Assembly: GCA_963713505.1 (NCBI GenBank)
Contig: CAVQMC010000029.1
Coordinates: 62,001-126,000, forward strand
Direction: 5' to 3'
DNA: 64,000 bases
Source of the DNA: CAVQMC01 sp963713505
Lineage (GTDB): Bacteria; Bacteroidota; Ignavibacteria; Ignavibacteriales; Ignavibacteriaceae
Shown here: one piece after another, positions 56,121 through 64,000 of the stretch
Numbering within the stretch: position 1 is the stretch's first letter
Layout of the letters: each line of letters begins with the position of its first letter
Notes under the pieces: model-generated
The model's input: only the letters and a program-made list of their open reading frames with translations
Database searches by the model: none
Told to the model about the DNA's origin: nothing
Position numbers and translations under genes: made by a program

Positions 56121-58044
56121 ATGAGTGACTCCGGTAAATATGAGGTTCTTTCAAAAGTAGATACGCCAAGTGATATTAAAAATCTTGACGTACCTCAGCT
56201 AAAAACATTGTGTTCCGATATTCGGCAATATATGATTGATACAATTTCGGAAATCGGCGGACATTTCGGCGGTGGATTGGGTGCGGTAGAATTAACCGTT
56301 GCTATACATAAAGTATTTAATACTCCAAATGATTTAGTCGTTTGGGATACAGGGCATCAGGCTTATCCTCATAAAATTATTACCGGAAGAAAAGAAGCAT
56401 TAAAATCAATTAGAAAACTAAATGGAATCAGCGGATTCTTAAAAAGATCGGAAAGCGAATATGATGCTTTCGGTGCCGGTCATGCAAGTACTTCAATTTC
56501 TGCTGCACTTGGGAATGGCTGTTGCAAGAGATATAAATAAAGATAATAAAAAAGTTGTTGCTGTTATTGGCGATGGCGCAATGACAGGCGGAATGGCTTA
56601 TGAAGCAATGAACAATTCCGGATTAATTAAATCTAATTTAATTGTTGTTTTAAATGACAATAAAATGTCTATTGCTCCTAATGTTTGGCAGATATCAAAT
56701 TATTTTACTGAAATGATTGCTCATCCGGATTACAATAAATTTAAAGGTCAGATTTGGGATTTAACCGGGAAACTTGATTTATTTGGTGACAGATTAAGAA
56801 AAATTGCTGCAAGACTTGAAAGCGGAATTAAAGCAGTTGTTACTCCGGGAATGTTGTTTGAAGCTTTAGGATTTAGATATTTCGGACCTGTAAACGGACA
56901 TAATCTTCATCAGTTAATAAAAATATTCGAACAAGTTAAAGAAATGAAAGGTCCGATTCTGGTTCATGCTATAACCGAAAAAGGGAAAGGATATAAACCT
57001 GCTGAAGGTGATGTTCAAAAGCTTCATGCTTCTTCTCCGTTTGATAAAGTAACAGGAAAAGCATTAAAGAAAGAAGGTGCTCCGCCTGCTTATACAAAAA
57101 TATTCGGTCAAGCTTTAGTTGATGTTGTTAAGCAAAATCCTAAAGTTGTTGGAATTACTGCTGCAATGCCGGACGGAAGCGGATTAAATATTGCTTCAAA
57201 AAGAATTTCCTAAAAACTTTTTTGATGTCGGAATTGCTGAAGAACATTCTGTTACATTTGCTGCAGGATTAGCAACTCAGGGGATTATTCCTGTCGTTGC
57301 AATTTATTCGACATTTATGCAAAGAGCTTTTGATCAAATCGTTCACGATGTAAGTCTTCAAAAGTTACATGTGGTTTTTGTTTTGGATAGAGCCGGCTTA
57401 GTTGGAGCAGATGGTCCTACACATCACGGGGCTTTCGATTTAACTTATTTAAGAATGATTCCCGGAATGGTAATTATGGCTCCTAAAGATGAGGCCGAAC
57501 TTAGAAATATGCTTTATACCGGAGTTGAATATAAAAAAGGACCTGTTGCAATTAGATATCCACGCGGCTCTGCATTGGGTGTTGAACTAAAAGAAGAATT
57601 TGAAAAGTTAGAAATCGGAAAAAGTGAAGAATTAATTAAAGGTCATGATGTTGCGCTTTTAGCTGTCGGTTCTATGGTCGATTATTCCCTTAAGACTGCT
57701 CATTTATTAAAAGCAGAAGGTATTAACTTGTGAGGTAATAAATATGAGGTTTATAAAACCTCTTGATACTGAAAGATTAGATGAAATTGCATGCTAAATT
57801 TAAGAAGATTGTAACTCTTGAAGAAAATGCACTTATGGGTGGATTCGGAAGCGGGGTTTTGGAATATTTTGCTGAACAAAATTATAAAAATGATATTTTA
57901 AGAATCGGATTGCCGGATAGATTTGTTGATCACGGTACTCAGCAGGAATTACACAGACTTTTGGGTATGGATCCCGAAGGAATAGCTGGGAAAGTAAAAT
58001 TGTTTTGCGAAAACAACAGTTTTAATCATCAGGTTGCTATTTAA
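56121..58044 (+). CDS. dxs: 1-deoxy-D-xylulose-5-phosphate synthase (four frameshifts)
   Basis: The ATG at 56121 begins the frame. The protein joins pyruvate and glyceraldehyde-3-phosphate using thiamine diphosphate, the first step of the MEP isoprenoid pathway. The frame breaks at about 56513 (extra G), 57203 (extra A), 57731 (extra T) and 57792 (extra T). The pieces read 'GGHFGGGLGAVELTVAIHKV', 'VVAVIGDGAMTGGMAYEAMN' (ThDP/Mg site), 'FFDVGIAEEHSVTFAAGLAT' (catalytic Glu), 'HHGAFDLTYLRMIPGM', 'MRFIKPLDTERLDEIA' and 'TLEENALMGGFGSGV'. The corrected length of about 640 residues is normal. Four breaks in a pathway enzyme that is otherwise well conserved point to sequence errors. Confidence 0.9.
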
Positions 58045-59045
58045 TGGATAAAGTCAAAGTAGGAATAATTGGACTCGGGAGTGTAGTTCAATTAGTTCAT
58101 CTTCCTAATTTTTCTAAAATAAATAATGCTGCGGTTACAGCCGTTTCTGAAGTACGAAAGAGCAGACTTAACACAATTGCGGATAAATTTAATATTAAGG
58201 AACGCTTTACCGATTACAAAGAAATGCTGGAAAAGAGCGATATTGACGCGGTAATTATTGCCACTCCGACAAACTCTCACCGGGATATTGCAATTGATTG
58301 TTTAAAAGCTAAAAAAGATATTTTGGTGGAAAAACCTCTTGCCAGAACTTATGAGGAAACCAAAGAAATGGTTGATGTTGCTAAGAGGCATAAGAAAAAA
58401 ATAATGGTTGGAATGAATTTAAGATACCGACCGGATGCAATGATATTGAGAAGTTTAATAAACTCAGGTGAAATCGGCGAAACATTTTATATAAAATGCG
58501 GCTGGATAAGGAGACCCAGCAGCAGTGAAAAATGGTTTACAAAGAAAGAAGAATCCGGCGGCGGAGTAATTATTGATTTAAGTATTTTATTATTAGATTT
58601 ATCTTTGTGGCTGTTGAATTATCCGCAAGTCGAAACGGTTTCAAACAAAAGTTATTCGCATAATACCAAACATGTAGAAGATACATCAGTTAGTTTTTTG
58701 AAATGTAAAAATTCTTCTTTAATTGTAATGGAATCCAGCTGGTCATTATATTCTGAAAAAGATTTATTTTATTTCGTTGTCCAAGGTACAGAAGGTTATG
58801 CAACCTTAAATCCGTTAAAGGTTTATAAAAAGGTTGGCAATCAGTTATTTGATTTAACACCTTCTCAAAGAGATAATGCACTTTCTTTGTTTAAGAAATC
58901 TTATTTAAATGAATTAAAAAGTTTCGTCGGTGCTGTTCGCGGTTTGAATCCTGTTTTTTCTTCCGGCGATGAAGCTTTATCAAGAATGAAAGTAATTGAA
59001 GCAATGTATAATTCATCAAAAGAAAATAAAGAAATAAAATTATGA
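58044..59045 (+). CDS. Gfo/Idh/MocA-family NAD(P)-dependent oxidoreductase
   Basis: The ATG at 58044 overlaps the last base of the dxs stop. The 333-residue enzyme has the Rossmann start 'VGIIGLGSVVQLVHLPNF', the conserved 'VIIATPTNSHRDIAIDCLKA' and 'ILVEKPLARTYEETKEMVDV' (catalytic Lys of EKP), then the alpha/beta C-domain with 'GGGVIIDLSILLLDLSLWLL'. The usual 'GGGxxxDxGxHxxD' reads without the His, so the active site may be altered. The substrate is probably a sugar or polyol derivative. It overlaps the response regulator by four bases. Confidence 0.88.
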   Translation: MDKVKVGIIGLGSVVQLVHLPNFSKINNAAVTAVSEVRKSRLNTIADKFNIKERFTDYKEMLEKSDIDAVIIATPTNSHRDIAIDCLKAKKDILVEKPLARTYEETKEMVDVAKRHKKKIMVGMNLRYRPDAMILRSLINSGEIGETFYIKCGWIRRPSSSEKWFTKKEESGGGVIIDLSILLLDLSLWLLNYPQVETVSNKSYSHNTKHVEDTSVSFLKCKNSSLIVMESSWSLYSEKDLFYFVVQGTEGYATLNPLKVYKKVGNQLFDLTPSQRDNALSLFKKSYLNELKSFVGAVRGLNPVFSSGDEALSRMKVIEAMYNSSKENKEIKL

Positions 59046-59733
59046 AAAAAATTTTACTAGTTGATGACGAAAAAGATATTGTGGAATTTCTTCAGTACAA
59101 TTTAAAACAGGAGGGCTTTAGTGTTGTTTCTGCTTATGATGGAGATGAAGCTTTAGAGTAAACTAAAAGAAAAGCCCGATCTTATAATTCTTGATATAAT
59201 GATGCCGAAACTTAACGGTTATGAAGTATTCAAAAAAATTAGAACAATTTCCGGATTTGGTCAAACTCCAATAATTTTTCTTAACTGCAAAATCCGGTGA
59301 AATGGATGAAATTCTCGGATTGGAATTAGGTGCAAATGATTATATTCAAAAACCAATTTCACCAAGAAAATTAATTGCAAGAGTTAAATCAAACCTTAGA
59401 AATATTGAAAAATCTTCTTCGAATAATCATGAACCTGTGCAAGTCCAAATTGGTCCGCTTAAAATCGATAGGGAAAAATATGTCGTTGTAATTGACGGTA
59501 AAGAAAAAGTTTTTCCCCGCAAAGAGTTTGAAGTTTTATTTTATCTTGCAAAAAATCCCGGAAGGGTTTTTACCAGAGAATTGCTCCTTAAAGATGTTTG
59601 GGGAACTGATGTTTATGTTGTCGATAGAACTGTTGACGTTCATATTAGAAAGATTCGGGAAAAATTGGATAAATATTCAGACCTAATTGAAACCGTAAAA
59701 GGCGTAGGTTATAGGTTCAAAAGTGTGGAATGA
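59042..59733 (+). CDS. PhoB/OmpR-type response regulator (two frameshifts)
   Basis: The ATG at 59042 overlaps the end of the oxidoreductase gene. The receiver begins 'KKILLVDDEKDIVEFLQYNL'; an extra T at about 59160 gives a stop, after which 'PDLIILDIMMPKLNGYEVF' (phospho-acceptor Asp) follows in another frame, and a second extra base near 59278 leads to 'LTAKSGEMDEILGLELGAND'. The rest, including the winged helix with 'VFPRKEFEVLFYLAKNPGRV' and 'TVKGVGYRF', is in one frame to 59733. The corrected length is about 230 residues. Pairs with the overlapping histidine kinase gene. Confidence 0.88.
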
Positions 59734-60754
59734 AATAAAATTTAATTTTAAATCCGGAAGAGTTTATTTAAGAGAATTTTTTTTAACATTTCTTATTCTT
59801 ATCATTCTTTGCTTACCTCTTAATTAATGATTCTCATCGTACAATCCTTGTAGTTATATCTTTTGTTTTTAACGATATTAGTTCTATTATATTTTATCGG
59901 GAAAAATAGAAGACATGAAATTAATGATATCAAAACCATAATAAATAATATCCGTTTAAACCATTATTCCGATTCTCAAGGAATTAAACTAACCAATAAT
60001 TTAAAGGATATTGAAAAAGATATAAAACAGATGTATAATAAAATCCAGGAAGATATTTCATATTTAAAAAGACTGGAAAGAATAAGAACTGAATTTTTAG
60101 GAAATGTTTCGCACGAATTAAGAACTCCGATTTTTGCAATTCAAGGATACATCGAAACTTTACTTGACGGGGCAATAAACGACAGCCAGGTAAATATGAA
60201 CTTCCTGGAAAAAGCAAATCATCATACAATAAATCTAAATAATTTACTGAATGATTTAATTGACATATCAATGATTGAGTCCGGCGAAATGCGGATGAGT
60301 TTGAGATATTTTAATGTTAATGAATATTTTAAACCCGTAATTCAAGATTTTAAATGCTATGGCTCAGGAAAAAAATATTGAGTTAAATTATATCCCAACC
60401 AGAGAAGGACTTGAACTTTTTGGCGACAGAGATAAACTACGGCAAGTCATGAGTAATCTGCTGACTAATGCAATTAAATATACAGAGCAGGGAAAAGTTG
60501 AAATTTTAATTGAAGAAGAAAAAAAATACGGTAGAATTATTATTAGAGATACAGGAATCGGAATTTCCACGGAAGATATTCCTCGAATCTTTGAAAGATT
60601 TTTCAGAGTTGATAAAGCCAGATCGAGAGCTGTTGGAGGAACTGGTTTAGGATTGGCAATTGTAAAACATATTATTGAAGCTCATGGTTCTAAAATGGAA
60701 GTAAAAAGTGAGTCGAATAAAGGTTCGGAATTTTCATTCAAACTAAAAAAATAG
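59723..60754 (+). CDS. PhoR-like sensor histidine kinase (several frameshifts)
   Basis: The start is uncertain; GTG 59723, overlapping the regulator by 11 bases, fits best ('WNEIKFNFKSGRVYLREFF'). The frame breaks at about 59821 (extra base), about 59866 (one T missing) and about 60352 (extra A). Two N-terminal transmembrane segments with almost no periplasmic part are followed by a linker, the dimerisation helix with His in 'LGNVSHELRTPIFAIQGYIE', and the ATPase domain: 'LLTNAIKYTEQG', 'IRDTGIGIS', 'IFERFFRVDK', 'GGTGLGLAIVKH'. The short sensor part suits a PhoR-like kinase. The target genes are unknown. Confidence 0.85.
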
Positions 60755-60808
60755 CTTAAATATAGGCAAAATTCGACATTTTCTTAAAAATCCTTATTTC
60801 CGATTAAA

Positions 60809-60840
60809 TTTGACAAGTAATTTATATTTATATAAATTTG
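60809..60840 (+). promoter_or_regulatory. Bacteroidota-type promoter of rplU-rpmA
   Basis: TTTG (60809-60812) and TAAATTTG (60833-60840) are separated by 20 bases, close to the TTTG-N19-TAnnTTTG consensus of the Bacteroidota primary sigma factor. It is 33 bases upstream of the rplU start. Confidence 0.6.
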
Positions 60841-60872
60841 TAGACTAAATTTGAAAATCAGAGGTAATAAGA

Positions 60873-61181
60873 ATGCTTGCAGTCGTAGATATTTTAGGTC
60901 AGCAATTTAAAGTCAGTGAAAATACTAAATATTATGTTCCAAGATTAGATGCGGAATTAAATTCGGATGTAACTTTCGATAAAATTCTTGCAATCATAGA
61001 TGACAAGAATACAAAAATTGGTGATCCGTTTGTAAAAAATGCCAAAGTAACGGCTAAAATTTTAGAACATGTAAAAGATGATCATTTGGTTGTTTTCAAA
61101 AAGAAAAGAAGAACCGGTTACGAAAAGAAAAACGGTCATAGACAGCAATTATCAAGAATAGAAATTACAAAGATTGGTTAA
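60873..61181 (+). CDS. rplU: 50S ribosomal protein L21
   Basis: The ATG at 60873 follows agaggt. The 102-residue protein has 'LAVVDILGQQFKVSENTKYY' at the start and the C-terminal RNA-binding 'FKKKRRTGYEKKNGHRQQLS' of L21. It binds 23S rRNA in the large subunit. Eighteen bases separate it from rpmA, the universal partner; both share the promoter and the terminator. Confidence 0.97.
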   Translation: MLAVVDILGQQFKVSENTKYYVPRLDAELNSDVTFDKILAIIDDKNTKIGDPFVKNAKVTAKILEHVKDDHLVVFKKKRRTGYEKKNGHRQQLSRIEITKIG

Positions 61182-61199
61182 TTCATAGGAGATTGAAAA

Positions 61200-61463
61200 A
61201 TGGCTCATAAAAAAGGTCAAGGTTCATCAAGAAACGGTAGAGATAGTAATGCGCAGAGACTTGGTGTTAAAAGATTCGGCGGTGAAAATGTTTTAGCAGG
61301 AAATATTTTAGTAAGACAACGCGGGACAAAATTTCATCCGGGAGTAAATGTTAAAAAAGGCGGTGATGATACTTTATTTGCAGTTGCTAATGGTGTTGTA
61401 AAATTTGAAACCAAAAGAGGCGACAGAAAATACGTTAATGTTTATCCGAACGAAACAAATTAA
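61200..61463 (+). CDS. rpmA: 50S ribosomal protein L27
   Basis: The start is ATG 61200 with aggagat. The 87-residue protein begins 'MAHKKGQGSSRNGRDSNAQR', the standard L27 start without the N-terminal extension seen in Firmicutes, and contains 'GTKFHPGVNVKKGGDDTLFA'. It reaches the peptidyl-transferase centre. Confidence 0.97.
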   Translation: MAHKKGQGSSRNGRDSNAQRLGVKRFGGENVLAGNILVRQRGTKFHPGVNVKKGGDDTLFAVANGVVKFETKRGDRKYVNVYPNETN

Positions 61464-61482
61464 AAGTTTTTGTATACTATAA

Positions 61483-61508
61483 AAAAACCCTCCTTACGGA
61501 GGGTTTTT
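61483..61508. terminator. Bidirectional intrinsic terminator
   Basis: The 11-bp stem aaaaaccctcc (61483-61493) with ggagggttttt (61498-61508) has a 4-base loop. It is shared by the convergent rpmA and mdh genes. Confidence 0.9.
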
Positions 61509-61531
61509 AATTTTAAACCAATTTATAATTA

Positions 61532-62497
61532 TTAGTATCCTAATCTTTCCATATCTGCAATAAGATTTTTAACCGCATCAATAGATTTATTAAATGAAGC
61601 TTTTTCAGTTTCATCCAATTCAAATTCTATTATTTTTTCAACACCGTTTGCACCCAAAACTGCAGGAACGCCGACGTAATAACCTTTAACTCCGAATTCT
61701 CCCTCTAAAAATGCACATGTTGGAAGAACGCGTTTTTCATCCAATAAAATTGCTTCTGCCATTGCAGTTGCTGCTGAAGCAGGTGAATAAAAAGCAGATC
61801 CGGTTTTTAATAATTTAACAACTTCGCCGCCGGCCATTTTTGTCCTTTGAACCATTGCATCCATAACTTCTTTGGCTTTTGCTTTGTCGTTGTATTTCTT
61901 TTCCAATAATTCCATTACCGGTATACCGTTTACATTAGCATATCTTACAATCGGAACCATTGTATCGCCGTGGCCGCCTAAAACCATTGCATTAATATCT
62001 TTTACGGAAACACCAAGTTCCCATGCAATAAAGGAAGAAAATCTTGATGAATCCAAAACTCCTGCTTGACCCATAACTCTATTGGAAGGGAAGCCGGTTA
62101 CTTTTTTAAATAATGTAACCATTGCATCAAGAGGATTGGAAATAATAATTACAGTTGCGTTTGGTGCATTATCTTTAACACCTTCAGCAACTGATTTCAT
62201 AATTTTTGCATTTGTTGTAAGCAGATCATCTCTGCTCATCCCGGGTTTTCTCGGTAATCCGGCAGTAATAATAACTAAATCAGAACCATTAATATCTTTG
62301 TATGAATTTGTTCCTGAAATTTTAGCATCAAATCCGTCTATTCTTGAAGCTTCGGCAATATCTAAAGTTTTTCCTTGAGGCATATCTTCAACAATATCAA
62401 ACATTACAACATCACCGAGATTTCTCATTCCGATTAATTGTGCAAGTACGCCGCCGATTTGGCCGCCGCCGATTAAAGCTATTTTTTTTCTTGCCAT
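61532..62497 (-). CDS. mdh: Malate dehydrogenase
   Basis: The ATG at 62497 starts a 321-residue LDH-like malate dehydrogenase. The NAD-binding loop is 'IALIGGGQIGGVLAQL'; the substrate loop has 'AGLPRKPGMSRDDLL' with the malate-specific Arg; the catalytic His is in 'VLGGHGDTMVPIVR'. It oxidises malate to oxaloacetate in the TCA cycle. A promoter fitting the Bacteroidota consensus lies just upstream, so the gene is monocistronic. Confidence 0.97.
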   Translation of the reverse strand: MARKKIALIGGGQIGGVLAQLIGMRNLGDVVMFDIVEDMPQGKTLDIAEASRIDGFDAKISGTNSYKDINGSDLVIITAGLPRKPGMSRDDLLTTNAKIMKSVAEGVKDNAPNATVIIISNPLDAMVTLFKKVTGFPSNRVMGQAGVLDSSRFSSFIAWELGVSVKDINAMVLGGHGDTMVPIVRYANVNGIPVMELLEKKYNDKAKAKEVMDAMVQRTKMAGGEVVKLLKTGSAFYSPASAATAMAEAILLDEKRVLPTCAFLEGEFGVKGYYVGVPAVLGANGVEKIIEFELDETEKASFNKSIDAVKNLIADMERLGY

Positions 62498-62547
62498 TTT
62501 TTTTCTCCCACTTTTTATGAATTAGTTCAATAAAAAATCATTATATC

Positions 62548-62579
62548 CAAAAATACAGATGTGACGTTCCATATGCAAA
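62548..62579 (-). promoter_or_regulatory. Bacteroidota-type promoter of mdh
   Basis: On the minus strand TTTG (62576-62579) and TATTTTTG (62548-62555) are 20 bases apart, the same geometry as the rplU promoter. The -7 element is 51 bases upstream of the mdh start. Confidence 0.6.
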
Positions 62580-62659
62580 ATAATTAAGAATATTAATTGT
62601 TTTATTGTGCGTTAAATCGAGATGAAAAATTATTAATAATTAAAAGGTTATGAGGCAGG

Positions 62660-63074
62660 CTACTTCAAATACATAATCAGGATGGTTTCCGTACCATCCG
62701 GCTGCACTTCGTATTTAAGTTCATCCATATAAACTTTCATTAAATAAATTCCCCGGCCGGAATCTTTAAGCAAATTTTCCGGAGCGGTAGGGTCCGGAAT
62801 TTTGGAAGGATCAAATCCCTTGTCCTTCGTCTTTTATTTTAATTACAAGACTATTGTTTTCTATATATGCGGCTATTCTTACCAATTTGTTTATATCACT
62901 TTTGTTAGCATGGATAATAGCATTGGTAGTTGCTTCGGTAACGGCAAGTATTATTCCCGGAATTTTATCATCGTCAATACGAAGATCCTTTGCAAAATAA
63001 TTTACAAATTCTTCAACAATGATTAATTTATTTGGATCGCTTTCTATTTCGAGTGTATATTTATCTTCAGCCAA
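62660..63074 (-). CDS. RsbW-like anti-sigma factor/serine kinase ATPase (one frameshift)
   Basis: The ATG at 63074 begins the frame. The Bergerat-fold protein has the N box 'AVTEATTNAIIHANK' and G1 'IKDEGQG'. An extra A at about 62812 causes a TGA; without it 'FDPSKIPDPTAPENLLKDSG' and 'RGIYLMKVYMDEL' (G2) follow to TAG 62660. The corrected length is about 137 residues. In partner-switching systems such proteins bind a sigma factor or phosphorylate a STAS antagonist. No sigma or STAS gene is visible here, so the partner is elsewhere. Confidence 0.85.
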
Positions 63075-63125
63075 TATTCAGATTTATTTTTGTGCTCAAA
63101 ATAATAAAAAATTGTTTCATTTCAA

Positions 63126-64000
63126 TCATAAATTCCAATTTACATTCATAGTTAAATTTGCCGTCTCTTTTTTGGTTGTATCGTTAATTGTGATAAATTC
63201 ATACCAGCCTTTCAAATTTAAGCTTAATCTATCATTAATATAATAATATATTTCCGTTAAAGGTCCTATGCTTATATATCTGGAATCTATATTTTTTGCA
63301 TCTCCGTTATATTTATAGGTATTTAATGAAAATAACCTTAATCCAACTAAAAAAAAGTGCACCTAAATATTTTGTCCCGATTTTAGGTTCGGAATAAATT
63401 TCCGCCAAATATCTGTTTGGTTTTGTTTTGAAATCAGTCCAGTTAAAATCCCCCTGCTCGGATAATTTAATATAACCCGAATGAGAAAATAAAAGAGAGT
63501 TTGTAAATTTAATACTTGTAGAATCTGTCGCGGTATATTGTCTGAATGAAAAACTTTTAAAATTTGGATTAAGATCTTCAAAATCATAAACAGTATAATT
63601 TGCAGTTACTTCAAAAGTATTTAATGAAGTAACATTTTTCCCGCTGTATAATCCGCCGGCCATTAAACTAATAATTCTGTTAATATTATTGTTTGAACTT
63701 TTCTGTGAAAACAAATAAACTGTATGGTTAATGGTCCCTTCTGCATTTAAAAATACTTGAAAAAATGTATTTAACTTTTTTGTATATCTTAATCTGATAA
63801 TTGACAAAAGCTCATCTCTGTCGTCATAATTTTCCGGACTCGGAGTATCGTACCTTAATTTATTCTGAAGAAAACTAAAAGATATAATATCGCTTTCCGA
63901 TAAAAGCCAATTCCCTTGAAATGATAAAGATGCTCTTACTGAATTATTATTTTTATTGCTTTCAAGCTGAGACCTTTCTTCAAAGAAGATATTATTTATT
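63126..64000 (-). CDS. Outer-membrane beta-barrel-like protein, C-terminal part (5' end outside window, one frameshift)
   Basis: The frame is open from the right edge of the window leftward to about 63355, where an extra T in a run of T (63347-63354) shifts it; the corrected reading continues as 'GLRLFSLNTYKYNGDAKNID' to TAA 63126. The visible about 290 residues are beta-strand-like, rich in Tyr, Ser and Asn ('SFSFLQNKLRYDTPSPE', 'FEVTANYTVYDFEDLNPNFK', 'SLNLKGWYEFITIND'), ending 'TANLTMNVNWNL', a barrel-type C-terminal strand. The family was not recognised. It lies 51 bases upstream of the RsbW-like gene, in the same direction. Confidence 0.65.

Noticed and set aside
56121..58044. Programmed frameshifting in dxs
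   Set aside because: Four unrelated sites without a common slippery sequence; similar extra bases occur in many neighbours, so sequence error is simpler.

Overview
The window looks like a chromosome segment from an AT-rich, Gram-negative member of the Bacteroidota/Ignavibacteria lineage. Several lines of evidence agree. Two large secreted proteins (703-2677 and 31266-33122) end in a type IX secretion (T9SS) C-terminal sorting domain with the 'NYPNPFNP' opening that is frequent in Ignavibacteria. There is a GldA/GldF/GldG-like ABC exporter, a TonB-dependent receptor and several outer-membrane beta-barrel-like proteins. Two promoters fit the Bacteroidota pattern TTTG-N20-TAnnTTTG, upstream of rplU and mdh. 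No rRNA, tRNA, CRISPR array, phage or insertion sequence was seen. The lineage call is an inference from these features, not from a database search.

Layout. 1-6.5 kb: end of a DUF3307-like membrane protein, a T9SS cargo protein, a COG2403 GTPase of the cyclic-2,3-diphosphoglycerate-synthase type, an M64 metallopeptidase and a small exported protein. 6.5-16.7 kb: a same-strand block of ion/stress membrane genes, comprising a CLC chloride channel with CBS and RCK-C domains, an OmpR-type regulator plus sensor kinase, a CBS-domain site-2 protease, a DUF1003 protein, a triple-BON periplasmic protein, a P3A-like P-type ATPase and a HEAT-repeat protein. The ATPase has lost its canonical catalytic signatures but kept its membrane motifs, and is the most unusual gene in the window. 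16.7-20.2 kb: a sugar ABC importer without an ATPase gene. 20.2-31 kb: a thioredoxin-fold lipoprotein, a PAP2-like protein, BNR-repeat and DUF proteins, and the GldAFG-like/DUF4340 operon. 31.3-37.2 kb: the second T9SS protein, then two patches of short hairpin repeats around a multiply frameshifted lipoprotein gene, a TIGR02757 gene, and a four-helix-bundle (23S IVS-type) gene between imperfect inverted repeats. 37.2-44.6 kb: OPT and MFS transporters, two outer-membrane-type proteins and an M29-like aminopeptidase.

44.7-64 kb is mostly housekeeping: def-fmt, a reverse-transsulfuration pair (cystathionine beta-synthase and gamma-family PLP enzyme) plus a second gamma-family enzyme, an ABM monooxygenase, a TonB receptor, xseA-xseB-dxs, a Gfo/Idh/MocA oxidoreductase, a PhoB/PhoR-like pair, rplU-rpmA, mdh, an RsbW-like ATPase and the end of a barrel protein.

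Data quality matters here. About 20 single-base frameshifts interrupt otherwise well-conserved genes (M64 peptidase, fmt, CBS, PLP enzyme, xseA, dxs four times, response regulator, histidine kinase, RsbW and others). Almost all are one extra base. They cluster at 0.7-5 kb, 34-36.5 kb and 45-64 kb, while about 28 kb (5.9-33.9 kb) and 9 kb (36.6-45.6 kb) are clean. Sequencing or assembly error is the simplest explanation, so these genes are annotated over their full span with the frame breaks noted.
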